Source: Glycomyces buryatensis
Lineage (GTDB): Bacteria > Actinomycetota > Actinomycetes > Mycobacteriales > Micromonosporaceae
Direction: 5' to 3'
Assembly (NCBI RefSeq): GCF_004912275.1
Contig: NZ_STGY01000066.1
Span: 105,812 to 169,811, forward strand
DNA: 64,000 nucleotides
The translations under genes and the position numbers were made by a program. Numbering within the stretch: the first letter of the stretch is position 1; the number at the start of each line of letters is the position of its first letter. The notes beneath the pieces were generated by a model. That model saw only the letters and a list, made by a program, of their open reading frames with translations. It made no database searches and was not told where the DNA came from. Shown here piece by piece: positions 40,357 to 47,963 of this stretch.

Positions 40357-40961
40357 GCCGTACCGCGCACATCGTCCGCACCACCGGTGAGACCGCAGTG
40401 GACGTCTTCGTCGACCTCGACGGCCCCGAGAAGATCGTCGAGATCGCCACCGGCGTCGGCTTCTACGACCACATGCTCCACCAGCTCGGCAAGCACGGCG
40501 GCTTCGACCTCAAGGTCAATGTCAAGGGCGACCTGCACATCGACTCCCACCACACGATGGAGGACACCGCCATCGCGCTCGGCCAGGCCTTCGCCGAGGC
40601 GCTGGGCGACAAGGCCGGCGTGGTCCGCTTCGCCGACGCCTCCGTGCCCCTGGACGAGGTGCTCGCGCGCGCCGTGATCGACCTGTCTGGCCGCCCGTAC
40701 ATGGTCCACGAGGAACCGATCGACATCCAGCCGATGATCAACACCGACTACCCGACGTCGATGACCCGGCACATCCTGGAGTCCTTCGCCTACCACGCGC
40801 GGATCTGCCTGCACGTCACCGTGCTGCGCGCCTCCAACCCGGGCCAGAAACCCGACGCCCACCACGTGATCGAGGCCCAGTTCAAGGCCCTCGCGCGGGC
40901 GCTCAAGGCCGCCACCCGGATCGACGGGAACGACATTCCGTCCACCAAGGGCGTGCTGTGA
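40353..40961 (+). CDS. hisB: Imidazoleglycerol-phosphate dehydratase
   Basis: 202 residues, the monofunctional form. [37 protein letters not shown] and [19 protein letters not shown] supply the His/Glu ligands of the two manganese ions. CGAGGAGAGC lies upstream of the GTG. Its stop codon overlaps the start of a tiny membrane-protein gene. Confidence 0.96.
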   Translation: MSRTAHIVRTTGETAVDVFVDLDGPEKIVEIATGVGFYDHMLHQLGKHGGFDLKVNVKGDLHIDSHHTMEDTAIALGQAFAEALGDKAGVVRFADASVPLDEVLARAVIDLSGRPYMVHEEPIDIQPMINTDYPTSMTRHILESFAYHARICLHVTVLRASNPGQKPDAHHVIEAQFKALARALKAATRIDGNDIPSTKGVL

Positions 40962-41119
40962 ACGACTACGTCGGCCCGATCCTGCTCATGGCGCTGGCGG
41001 GCATTCTCATCGGCGGCGCGCAGAGCCTGCGCAAGAACGAGAAGTACGTCCCGGCGCTGATCTGCGCGCTCCTCGCCGCGATCGCGTTCATCGGCGGCGT
41101 CTACCTGATCTACGTCTAG
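40958..41119 (+). CDS. 53-residue membrane protein inside the his operon
   Basis: A GTG overlapping the hisB stop (GTGA) opens a 53-codon frame with two membrane helices (about 5-19 and 32-52) joined by a basic loop, SLRKNEKY. Codon bias is as strong as in its neighbours. hisH starts 10 nt after its stop. The tight packing indicates translation as part of the operon. The function is unknown; similar tiny proteins in this position occur in other actinobacteria. Confidence 0.75.
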   Translation: MNDYVGPILLMALAGILIGGAQSLRKNEKYVPALICALLAAIAFIGGVYLIYV

Positions 41120-41128
41120 GAGACGATT

Positions 41129-41746
41129 GTGGCCAAACCCAGTGTCGCCCTGTTCGATTACGGCTCAGGGAATCTCCGCTCCGCCTTCCGCGCACTGGAG
41201 CGAGCCGGAGCCGACGTCGAGCTGACCAGCGACCTCGACCAGGCCCGGAACGCCGACGGACTGTTCGTGCCCGGGGTGGGCGCCTTCGCCGCCTGCATGG
41301 CCGGGATCGAGAAGAGCGGCGTCGACGCGGTCATCCGCGCGCGGGCCGCGTCGCAGCGGCCCGTGCTCGGCGTGTGCGTCGGCGCCCAGGTGCTGTTCGC
41401 CGAGGGCATCGAGCACGGCGTCGAGACCGCAGGGGTCGGCGTCTTCGAGGGCCGGGTCGACCACCTCGAGGCCGACCGCGTGCCCCACATGGGCTGGAAC
41501 ACCGTGACCGCCGACGAGGGCATGCGGCTGTTCACCGGCATCGACCCCGAAGAGCGGTTCTACTTCGTCCACTCCTACGCGGCGAAGATCGTGCCCGAGG
41601 GCGCCCTGGTCGCCACCACCGTGCACGGCGAGCCGTTCATCGCCGCGGTGGAGCGCGGATCGGTCGCGGCCACCCAGTTCCACCCCGAGAAGTCCGGCGA
41701 CGCCGGAGCCGCCCTGCTGACCAACTGGATCGAAGGACTGTCATGA
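41129..41746 (+). CDS. hisH: Imidazole glycerol phosphate synthase, glutamine amidotransferase subunit
   Basis: 205 residues, class I amidotransferase that supplies ammonia to HisF. The oxyanion motif is PGVGAF. The nucleophile Cys83 lies in GVCVGAQ, where most HisH have GICLGMQ. The catalytic His-Glu pair lies in [15 protein letters not shown] precedes the GTG. hisF is not in the window, because priA follows and then a RidA-family gene. Confidence 0.95.
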   Translation: MAKPSVALFDYGSGNLRSAFRALERAGADVELTSDLDQARNADGLFVPGVGAFAACMAGIEKSGVDAVIRARAASQRPVLGVCVGAQVLFAEGIEHGVETAGVGVFEGRVDHLEADRVPHMGWNTVTADEGMRLFTGIDPEERFYFVHSYAAKIVPEGALVATTVHGEPFIAAVERGSVAATQFHPEKSGDAGAALLTNWIEGLS

Positions 41747-42471
41747 CGAAACTGCAACTCCTGCCCGCCGTCGACGTCACCGGCGGCAAGGCCGTCCAGC
41801 TCGTGCAGGGCGTGGCCGGTTCCGGCAAGCAGTACGGCGACCCGATCGAGGCCGCCCTCGAATGGCAGCGCCAGGGCTCCGAATGGCTCCACCTGGTCGA
41901 CCTCGACGCCGCCTTCGGGCGCGGCTCGAACCACGAACTGCTCTCCGAGGTCGTGTCCAAGGTCGACATGCAGGTCGAGATCTCCGGCGGCATCCGCGAC
42001 GACGAGACACTCAAGCGCGCCTTGGACTCCGGGGCCCGCCGCGTCAATATCGGCACCGCCGCCCTGGAGAACCCCGAGTGGTGCGACCGGATCTGCGGCG
42101 AATTCGGCGACCGGATCGCCATCGGCCTCGACGTCAAGGCCGGTCGCCTGGCCGCGCGCGGATGGACCCGCGAGGGCGGCGAGCTGTTCGAGACCCTGGA
42201 GCGGCTGGAGCGGGCCGGGTGCGCCCGGTACGTCGTCACCGACGTCAAGAGCGACGGCATGCTCTCCGGCCCCAACCTGGACCTGCTGCGCAGCGTCTGC
42301 GAGGTCACCGACAAGCCGGTCATCGCCTCGGGCGGGGTCTCGTCGCTCGATGACCTGCGCGCGCTGGCGAGCCTGACCGAGATCGGCGTGGAGGGCGCGA
42401 TCGTGGGAACTGCGCTGTATGAGCGTAACTTCACGGTCGCTGAAGCGTTGGACCTGCTGAAGGATCTTTAG
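41743..42471 (+). CDS. priA: Bifunctional HisA/TrpF isomerase PriA
   Basis: 242-residue TIM barrel. [16 protein letters not shown] holds the first catalytic Asp and [18 protein letters not shown] the second. [13 protein letters not shown] and [12 protein letters not shown] bind the two phosphates. In actinobacteria this enzyme isomerises both ProFAR (histidine) and phosphoribosylanthranilate (tryptophan). Dual function here is inferred from lineage. ATGA overlap with hisH. Confidence 0.93.
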   Translation: MTKLQLLPAVDVTGGKAVQLVQGVAGSGKQYGDPIEAALEWQRQGSEWLHLVDLDAAFGRGSNHELLSEVVSKVDMQVEISGGIRDDETLKRALDSGARRVNIGTAALENPEWCDRICGEFGDRIAIGLDVKAGRLAARGWTREGGELFETLERLERAGCARYVVTDVKSDGMLSGPNLDLLRSVCEVTDKPVIASGGVSSLDDLRALASLTEIGVEGAIVGTALYERNFTVAEALDLLKDL

Positions 42472-42525
42472 CGGCGTCGGCCAGGGATAGCGGCGCCGTT
42501 CCCCTCTGAACAGGAGCGAGCGCTG

Positions 42526-42927
42526 ATGTCACTGGTCAAACGAGTCCCGGAAACCGGCCATTGGGCGCAGCTGTACGGCTACTCGCGGGCGGTCGCGGTG
42601 GGACCGCTGGTGGTGACCAGCGCCTGCACCGCGGATCTGGACGCGAACCCGGATCTGGCCGGTGATCCGAGGGGACAGGCGAAGGCCGCGTTCCGCACCG
42701 CGCTGGACGCGATGGTGCATGCGGGGGCGGGCGTGTCGGACGTGGTGCGGTCGCGGCTGTACGTGACCGACCCGTCCTACGCCGACCCGGTCGGCCGGGT
42801 CCACGGCGAGTTCTTCGGCGTGGTCAAGCCGACGGCGACGGTGGTGACGGTGTCGCAGCTCTTCCATCCAGGACAGTTGGTGGCGGTCGAGCTGGAGGGC
42901 TTCAGAGCCTGGCGCGACATCGACTGA
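42526..42927 (+). CDS. RidA-family protein of the his operon
   Basis: 133 residues of the RidA/YjgF family: YGYSRAVAVGPLVVTSACTA, QAKAAFRTALDAMVHAGAG, VVRSRLYVTDPS and the trimer-core arginine in VRSRLYV. It may remove reactive enamine/imine intermediates. A RidA-type gene in this position after priA is seen in other actinobacterial his operons. It is intact, unlike the frameshifted paralogue near 11 kb. Confidence 0.88.
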   Translation: MSLVKRVPETGHWAQLYGYSRAVAVGPLVVTSACTADLDANPDLAGDPRGQAKAAFRTALDAMVHAGAGVSDVVRSRLYVTDPSYADPVGRVHGEFFGVVKPTATVVTVSQLFHPGQLVAVELEGFRAWRDID

Positions 42928-42944
42928 TGTTCAACCGCCGCGTG

Positions 42945-42962
42945 CCTGAACGATCGTTCAGG
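42945..42962. promoter_or_regulatory. 18-bp perfect palindrome before icmA, candidate TetR-type operator
   Basis: CCTGAACGATCGTTCAGG is self-complementary. It ends 9 nt before a TACTAT -10-like hexamer (42972-42977) and so would cover the -35/spacer of the icmA promoter. Size and symmetry fit a TetR-family repressor. No such gene is adjacent. Confidence 0.65.
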
Positions 42963-42996
42963 TTCGCCGCGTACTATGGCGTCAGGAGGTATCGCC

Positions 42997-44760
42997 GTGG
43001 ATCCTGAGGAAATCGCCGCCGGTCGGAAACGGTGGGCTGATCGCTACGAGTCCGCCCGCAAGCGCGAGGCCGATTTCACGACCTTGTCCGGCATGGAGGT
43101 CGATCCCGCCTACGGTCCCCCCGCAGGCGTCGCCGACCCCCGCATGGAGCGCATCGGCTGGCCGGGCGAGTACCCGTACACCCGCGGGCTCTATCCGACC
43201 GGGTACCGGGGCCGGGCCTGGACGATCCGGCAGTTCTCCGGCTTCGGCAGCGCCCACCAGACCAACGAGCGGTACAAGATGCTGCTCGGCGCGGGCGGCG
43301 GCGGGCTGTCCGTCGCGTTCGACATGCCCACCCTCATGGGCCGCGACTCCGACGAGCCCGCCTCGCTCGGCGAGGTCGGCCACTGCGGTGTCGCCATCGA
43401 CTCGACCGCCGACATGGACATCCTCTTCGGCGGCATCGACCTCGGCAAGACCACCACGTCCATGACTATCTCGGGCCCGGCCGTGCCGATCTTCTGCATG
43501 TACCTGGCCGCCGCGGAGCGCCAGGGCGTCGATCTCTCCACGCTGGACGGCACGCTCCAGACCGACATCCACAAGGAGTACATCGCCCAGAAGGAGTGGC
43601 TGTTCCCGCCCGAACCGCACCTGCGGCTGATCGGCGACCTCATGGCCTACTGCGAGGCCGAGATCCCGCGCTACAAACCGCTCTCGGTCTCGGGCTACCA
43701 CATCCGCGAGGCCGGTTCTACCGCCGCGCAGGAGCTCGCCTTCACCCTCGCCGACGGGTTCTCCTATGTGGAGCTCGGGCTTTCGCGGGGGATCGACGTC
43801 GACAGATTCGCGCCCGGACTCTCGTTCTTCTTCGACGCGCATATCGACTTCTTCGAGGAGATCGCCAAGTTCCGGGCCGCCCGGAGACTGTGGGCCAAGT
43901 GGCTGCGCGATGTCTACGGGGCCGAAACCGAACGCGCCCAATGGCTCCGCTTCCACACCCAGACAGCCGGGGTCTCCCTGACCGCGCAGCAGCCGTACAA
44001 CAATGTCGTCCGCACCGCCGTCGAAGCCCTCGCGGCCATCATGGGCGGCACGAACTCCCTGCACACCAATGCCCTCGATGAGACGCTCGCGCTGCCCACC
44101 GACCAGGCCGCCGAGATCGCCCTGCGCACCCAGTCGGTGCTGCGGGACGAGACCGGCGTCGTCAATGTCGCCGACCCGCTCGGCGGCTCCTGGTACGTCG
44201 AGGCGCTCACCGACAAGATCGAGGCCGAGGCCGAGGAGCTCTTCACCCAGATCCTGGCCCTGGGCGGCGAGGCCGGTTCAAGCCAGGAGGGCCAGGCGGG
44301 CCCGGCCCAGATCGCCCTGGAGGCGATGCGCGCGCCCGACGCGGCCGACCGCCACGCGATCGGCCCGGTCACGACCGGGATTCTCAGGGGTATCGAGGAC
44401 GGCTGGTTCACCTCGCAGATCGCCGAGGCCGCCTTCGCCTACCAGCAGCAGCTCGAATCGGGCGCCAAGCACATCGTGGGCGTCACCGAACTGCACGAGA
44501 CGGTCACGCCGGAACTGGAAATCCTCAAGATCTCCGACGAGATCGAGGCCGACCAGCGCGAGGCCCTTGAGGCGCGGCGGGCCGGTCGGGACCAGGCCGC
44601 GGTGGACCGGGCACTCGGCGAGATCGTCACGGCCGCCAGGGGAACGGCGAACATGATCGAGCCGATTCTCAATGCCGCCAGGGCGGAGGCCACCCTCGGT
44701 GAAATCTGTGATGCCCTGCGACAGGAGTGGGGCGAGTATCGCGAACCGGCCCGAATATAG
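42997..44760 (+). CDS. icmA: Isobutyryl-CoA mutase large subunit
   Basis: 587-residue substrate-binding chain of a B12-dependent acyl-CoA mutase. It has no C-terminal cobalamin domain, so it needs a separate small subunit that is not in the window. In the family, a Tyr/Arg pair marks methylmalonyl-CoA mutase and a Phe/Gln pair marks isobutyryl-CoA mutase. Here WTIRQF gives Phe80 and EYIAQKEW gives Gln198, exactly the Streptomyces IcmA numbering. The enzyme would link isobutyryl-CoA (valine breakdown) and butyryl-CoA. The GTG at 42997 is chosen for AGGAGG 8 nt upstream. Confidence 0.9.
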   Translation: MDPEEIAAGRKRWADRYESARKREADFTTLSGMEVDPAYGPPAGVADPRMERIGWPGEYPYTRGLYPTGYRGRAWTIRQFSGFGSAHQTNERYKMLLGAGGGGLSVAFDMPTLMGRDSDEPASLGEVGHCGVAIDSTADMDILFGGIDLGKTTTSMTISGPAVPIFCMYLAAAERQGVDLSTLDGTLQTDIHKEYIAQKEWLFPPEPHLRLIGDLMAYCEAEIPRYKPLSVSGYHIREAGSTAAQELAFTLADGFSYVELGLSRGIDVDRFAPGLSFFFDAHIDFFEEIAKFRAARRLWAKWLRDVYGAETERAQWLRFHTQTAGVSLTAQQPYNNVVRTAVEALAAIMGGTNSLHTNALDETLALPTDQAAEIALRTQSVLRDETGVVNVADPLGGSWYVEALTDKIEAEAEELFTQILALGGEAGSSQEGQAGPAQIALEAMRAPDAADRHAIGPVTTGILRGIEDGWFTSQIAEAAFAYQQQLESGAKHIVGVTELHETVTPELEILKISDEIEADQREALEARRAGRDQAAVDRALGEIVTAARGTANMIEPILNAARAEATLGEICDALRQEWGEYREPARI

Positions 44761-44779
44761 AGCACTTCTTCCAAGCGCC

Positions 44780-44805
44780 GCATTATTTTGGTTCAATCAG
44801 GGTAT
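44780..44805 (+). promoter_or_regulatory. SigB/SigF-type promoter of the sigma factor gene
   Basis: GCAT, 16 nt, GGGTAT. It matches the GNNT-N14-16-GGGTAY consensus known for actinobacterial SigB/SigF-type factors and lies 126 nt before the start, which suggests autoregulation. Confidence 0.6.
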
Positions 44806-44930
44806 ACGAGTTACTGATTGTCTCCGGAAACATCCGAATATCGCCGCTACTTCGCGGCGAGCCCTAGGAAGCAGCAAGAGTCGGCAACCAGCCGGCACGA
44901 CGCAAACGCCACGGGCAGGACGGGATTCGC

Positions 44931-45728
44931 ATGGAGGAACAACATTCAGGAACAGGTCGGGCCGGCCCCGACGAGTACGGCCACCTGTCACCACTCTTCG
45001 CTGAACTGAAAGCGCTCGAAGAGCACGACCCCCACCGATCGGTCGTGCGCGAGCAACTCGTCACCGGATATCTGCCGCTCGCCGAGCACATCGCACAGCG
45101 CTTCTCCGGGAAAGGCATTGCGAAGGACGACCTGGTCCAAGTCGCTTCTGTCGGCCTCATTCACGCGGTCGACAGGTTCGACCCGGATCACGGGTCAGAC
45201 TTCCTCTCGTACGCGGTACCGACGGTCATGGGGGAGGTGCGACGCCACTTCCGCGACGCCAGCTGGCCCATGCGGGTTCCCAGGCGCCTTCAAGAGCTGC
45301 GGTTGTCGATCAACCGGGCCACCGGTGAGCTGTCGCAGGTTCTGGGCAGGCCGCCGACTTCGGCCGAACTGGCCGAGAGCCTCGGGATCTCCGAGGCGGA
45401 AGTGGGCGAGGGCTACGAGGCCCGCCAGGTTTACCGCGCGGTGTCGCTCGACGAGCCGCCGTTCGAGGACGAGGACCGGGCACCGCTGGCCGAATCGGTC
45501 GGTGAGGAGGATGCGTCGCTGGAGTTCGTGGACAACCACGAGTCGCTGGTGCCGCTCCTGCAGGAGTTGCCGGGCCGGGAGCGCAAGATCCTGGCGCTGC
45601 GCTACTTCGACGACATGACACAGACTCAGATCGCGGAGGAGGTGGGCATCTCACAGATGCACGTTTCCAGGCTGCTGCACCGCACCCTTGATGAACTGCG
45701 TGACGGCCTGACCAGTGCCTCGGCATGA
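44931..45728 (+). CDS. SigB/SigF/SigG-family RNA polymerase sigma factor
   Basis: 265-residue group 3 sigma factor. Region 2 contains KDDLVQVASVGLIHAVDRFD and FLSYAVPTVMGEVRRHFRD, and region 3 begins VPRRLQELRLSINRA. Region 4 is LALRYFDDMTQTQIAEEVG followed by ISQMHVSRLLHRTL. Such factors direct general stress or osmotic/developmental responses and recognise GGGTAT-type -10 boxes. No anti-sigma (RsbW-like) or antagonist gene adjoins it. The ATG has no strong Shine-Dalgarno. The genes that follow carry the promoter type this factor would read. Confidence 0.93.
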   Translation: MEEQHSGTGRAGPDEYGHLSPLFAELKALEEHDPHRSVVREQLVTGYLPLAEHIAQRFSGKGIAKDDLVQVASVGLIHAVDRFDPDHGSDFLSYAVPTVMGEVRRHFRDASWPMRVPRRLQELRLSINRATGELSQVLGRPPTSAELAESLGISEAEVGEGYEARQVYRAVSLDEPPFEDEDRAPLAESVGEEDASLEFVDNHESLVPLLQELPGRERKILALRYFDDMTQTQIAEEVGISQMHVSRLLHRTLDELRDGLTSASA

Positions 45729-45743
45729 GGGCCAGGCCGTATT

Positions 45744-45795
45744 GGGGCCGGGCCCGCCGAACGCTTCGAGCGTTGCGGCGGGCCCGGCCCCTTTT
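45744..45795. terminator. Strong rho-independent terminator after the sigma factor gene
   Basis: A near-perfect stem of over 20 bp (GGGGCCGGGCCCGCCG with its complement, plus AACGCT/AGCGTT) with a TTCG-like loop, followed by TTTT. It also lies before the 3' end of the convergent hemerythrin gene. Confidence 0.9.
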
Positions 45796-45858
45796 GGCGC
45801 CTCGACGGCTGACATGCGCTCAGTCACTCGCACCGCCGCCAAGGGCCGCCGGGGCGGC

Positions 45859-46413
45859 TCAGACTTCGCGCCCGGTCACGGCGTCACGGATCTTGTCGAT
45901 GAAGCCGGCGCCGGGGCCGAGGATCAGATTGGCCGGCGGCTTGTCCGGGGCGTTCGGGTGCGGACGGGTCGGGGCGTACTTCTTGGCCTCGAGCACCTTG
46001 AATCCCAGGTCTTCGAGCTCCTCCTCTCGGCATTGCTCGCGCATCTGGGGGAGCAGGTGCGCCTCCTCGTCCGACATGTGGTGGCGCACGGAATCCATCA
46101 GGTCGGCGAGATGCTGCTCGAAGTGCGGGCTCTCCGGCCCCTGTTTCTCGAGCTCCTTCATGATCGCCTCGGCCTCGTTGTGCTGATGCAGCTGGCGGTC
46201 GGCGAGCTCGTCCCCATTGGGAAGCGCCTTTCGGGCGGCTGGATAGACGAACTGCTCCTCGGCCACCCATTGGCGGACCAGTTCGGCGATGACATGGTCG
46301 GACAGGTCCTTGCGTCCCTCCGCGTGCCCCTTGTGCCCTTCCAACTCCTCGAAGAGGGTTTCAACCACCTGGTGCTCATGGGTGACGACGTCGATCAGAT
46401 CGGTGTGCGGCAT
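45859..46413 (-). CDS. Hemerythrin-domain protein
   Basis: 184 residues, a four-helix bundle with a di-iron site: VTHEHQVVETLFEEL, WVAEEQFVYPAARK, QHNEAEAIMKEL and HHMSDEEAHLLPQM. The His/Glu ligands are spaced as in HHE-domain proteins, which bind oxygen or sense redox/NO. The C-terminal 40 residues are basic and Pro-rich. GGGAGG precedes the ATG. A SigB-type promoter lies about 50 nt upstream. Confidence 0.92.
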   Translation of the reverse strand: MPHTDLIDVVTHEHQVVETLFEELEGHKGHAEGRKDLSDHVIAELVRQWVAEEQFVYPAARKALPNGDELADRQLHQHNEAEAIMKELEKQGPESPHFEQHLADLMDSVRHHMSDEEAHLLPQMREQCREEELEDLGFKVLEAKKYAPTRPHPNAPDKPPANLILGPGAGFIDKIRDAVTGREV

Positions 46414-46463
46414 GGTTCCTCCCGTTTTGCCTCGACGAACCGGCGGGTTCGTGGGTTCGTGGC

Positions 46464-46488
46464 ATACCCGCAGTGGCGGGCCCGAAAC
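46464..46488 (-). promoter_or_regulatory. SigB/SigF-type promoter of the hemerythrin gene
   Basis: On the minus strand: GTTT (46488-46485), 15 nt, GGGTAT (46469-46464), 51 nt before the start codon. Confidence 0.75.
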
Positions 46489-46493
46489 GCGAG

Positions 46494-46519
46494 GTGTCGC
46501 CGTCGCGTGTCGGGGGTAC
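46494..46519 (+). promoter_or_regulatory. Possible SigB/SigF-type promoter of udgX
   Basis: GTGT, 16 nt, GGGTAC, 51 nt before the udgX start. It lies back to back with the hemerythrin promoter. The -35 is weaker than in the other copies. Confidence 0.55.
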
Positions 46520-46569
46520 CCATGTGCAATCGCACCGCTGAACGACAGCACGGCCGGTAGGGGGCGACG

Positions 46570-47238
46570 ATGACACCGAAGACGCTCGGCGCGGACCGGT
46601 TCGTGCCACCGGGAGCCGGGATCGAGCGGCTGGAGGAGGCCGCCGAGACCTGTGAGGGCTGCGAGCTGCACCGCGACGCGACCCAGACCGTGTTCGGCGA
46701 CGGCTCGGCGACGGCGCGCATCGCCCTGGTCGGGGAGCAGCCCGGCGACGACGAGGACCGCTCGGGACGGCCGTTCACCGGGCCGTCGGGGACCCTGCTC
46801 TACCGGGCGCTCGACCAGGCCGGGATCGACCGCGGCGAATGCTATGTCACCAATGCGGTCAAGCACTTCAAGTTCGCGCAGCTGCAACCGGGCGGGCGGC
46901 GCATCCACAAGACGCCGACGCGCGGGGAGGTCAACGCCTGCCGGCCCTGGCTCCTCGCCGAGCTCAACGCCGTCAAGCCGGAACTGGTGGTGGTCCTGGG
47001 GGCCACGGCCGGGCAGTCGCTCATGGGACCCGAGTTCCGGATCAGCACCAGGCGCGGCATCATCCAGGACCTCGTGCACGACGGGCTCGCCGAGTCGATG
47101 AAGCTCATGGGGACGGTGCACCCGTCGGCCGTGCTGCGATTGCGCGAATCCGAGCGCAAGGAGGCCTTCGCTCAAATGCTGGTGGACCTGCGAAAGGCCG
47201 CCGATTTCCTCGAGACCGGCCATGAAAAGGCGGGTTAA
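46570..47238 (+). CDS. udgX: UdgX-family uracil-DNA glycosylase
   Basis: 222 residues of the UdgX group of Fe-S uracil-DNA glycosylases. Motif A is GEQPGDDED, and four cysteines (28, 31, 91, 124) can hold a 4Fe-4S cluster. The diagnostic insertion loop reads GGRRIHKTP, with His113 matching the histidine that forms a covalent adduct with uracil-site DNA in Mycobacterium smegmatis UdgX. The C-terminal motif is GTVHPSAVLR. It repairs or traps uracil in DNA. It has a likely SigB-type promoter and strong terminators after it. Confidence 0.93.
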   Translation: MTPKTLGADRFVPPGAGIERLEEAAETCEGCELHRDATQTVFGDGSATARIALVGEQPGDDEDRSGRPFTGPSGTLLYRALDQAGIDRGECYVTNAVKHFKFAQLQPGGRRIHKTPTRGEVNACRPWLLAELNAVKPELVVVLGATAGQSLMGPEFRISTRRGIIQDLVHDGLAESMKLMGTVHPSAVLRLRESERKEAFAQMLVDLRKAADFLETGHEKAG

Positions 47239-47249
47239 AGCAGGGAAAA

Positions 47250-47334
47250 GGGCCGGCCCCCGGTTCCGGTGACGACCAAGGGGGCCGGCCCGGCCGGTGG
47301 GCGCCGCATCCCCTCGATGCGGCGCCCACCGGCC
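47250..47334. terminator. Two tandem stem-loops between convergent genes
   Basis: The first hairpin has a 12-bp stem (47250-47261 with 47280-47291). The second has a perfect 19-bp stem (47292-47310 with 47316-47334) and a CCCTC loop. Together they separate udgX from the convergent CBS-domain gene. Confidence 0.85.
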
Positions 47335-47349
47335 CTCAGATCAGCGGTG

Positions 47350-47766
47350 TCATTGCGAGATCGATCCGACCAGTTCGCCGGTGACCGGGACGGGTGCGCG
47401 GCGTGCCACGTCGGCCAGCGCGATGATGCCGACCAGACGCTTGCCCTCGAGGACCGGGATGCGGTGGATCTGGTGTTCCTTCATCTTCGCGATCGTGATC
47501 TCGATGTCCTCGTCGGCGTCGGCCAGGATCAGGTGGTTCTGCGGTAGTTGATCGACCGTGTACAGCTCGGCGTCCTTGCCGGTCGCCATGACGTTGAGTA
47601 CCAGGTCGCGGTCGGTGACCATGCCATGGATCTTGTTGTCCTCGGCGCCGCAGATCGGCAGGCAGCCGACGTCCATCTCCGCCATCATCCGCGCGGCGTT
47701 CGCCGCCGTGTCGTCGCTTCGGACGCAGGCGACGCCGGGGTGCATCAGGTCTCTCGCCTTAGCCAT
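47350..47766 (-). CDS. CBS-domain-pair protein (first)
   Basis: 138 residues, two CBS domains and nothing else: MAKARDLMHPGVACV, GCLPICGAEDNKIHGMVTDRDLV, then HRIPVLEGKRLVGIIALADVAR. Such proteins bind adenine nucleotides or act as stress proteins (similar to M. tuberculosis Hrp1 in design). The ATG at 47766 is preferred, with GGAG 9 nt upstream. It is a paralogue of the CBS gene at 50 kb. A SigB-type promoter lies 70 nt upstream. Confidence 0.9.
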   Translation of the reverse strand: MAKARDLMHPGVACVRSDDTAANAARMMAEMDVGCLPICGAEDNKIHGMVTDRDLVLNVMATGKDAELYTVDQLPQNHLILADADEDIEITIAKMKEHQIHRIPVLEGKRLVGIIALADVARRAPVPVTGELVGSISQ

Positions 47767-47835
47767 CTGCATCAGCTCCTCTCCTCGGCCCGCTGCTCCG
47801 GCGCGTATCGCCGGCCTGAGGCGGGTGCGCCGAGA

Positions 47836-47860
47836 ATACCCATGCCAGGCGGTTCTATTC
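47836..47860 (-). promoter_or_regulatory. SigB/SigF-type promoter of the first CBS gene
   Basis: On the minus strand: GAAT (47860-47857), 15 nt, GGGTAT (47841-47836). Confidence 0.7.
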
Positions 47861-47963
47861 CTGGAAATGCCTCGATTCGGTTCCCTATCTACCTGCGGTT
47901 TCGTTTCAAACCACGGACGATCGCGGCCTCGGTTCGAGCAGTGCCGGGTACCGGGGTTTCGGC

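Noticed and set aside
42997..44760. Methylmalonyl-CoA mutase
   Set aside because: The discriminating residues are Phe80 and Gln198, the isobutyryl-CoA mutase pair, not Tyr and Arg.
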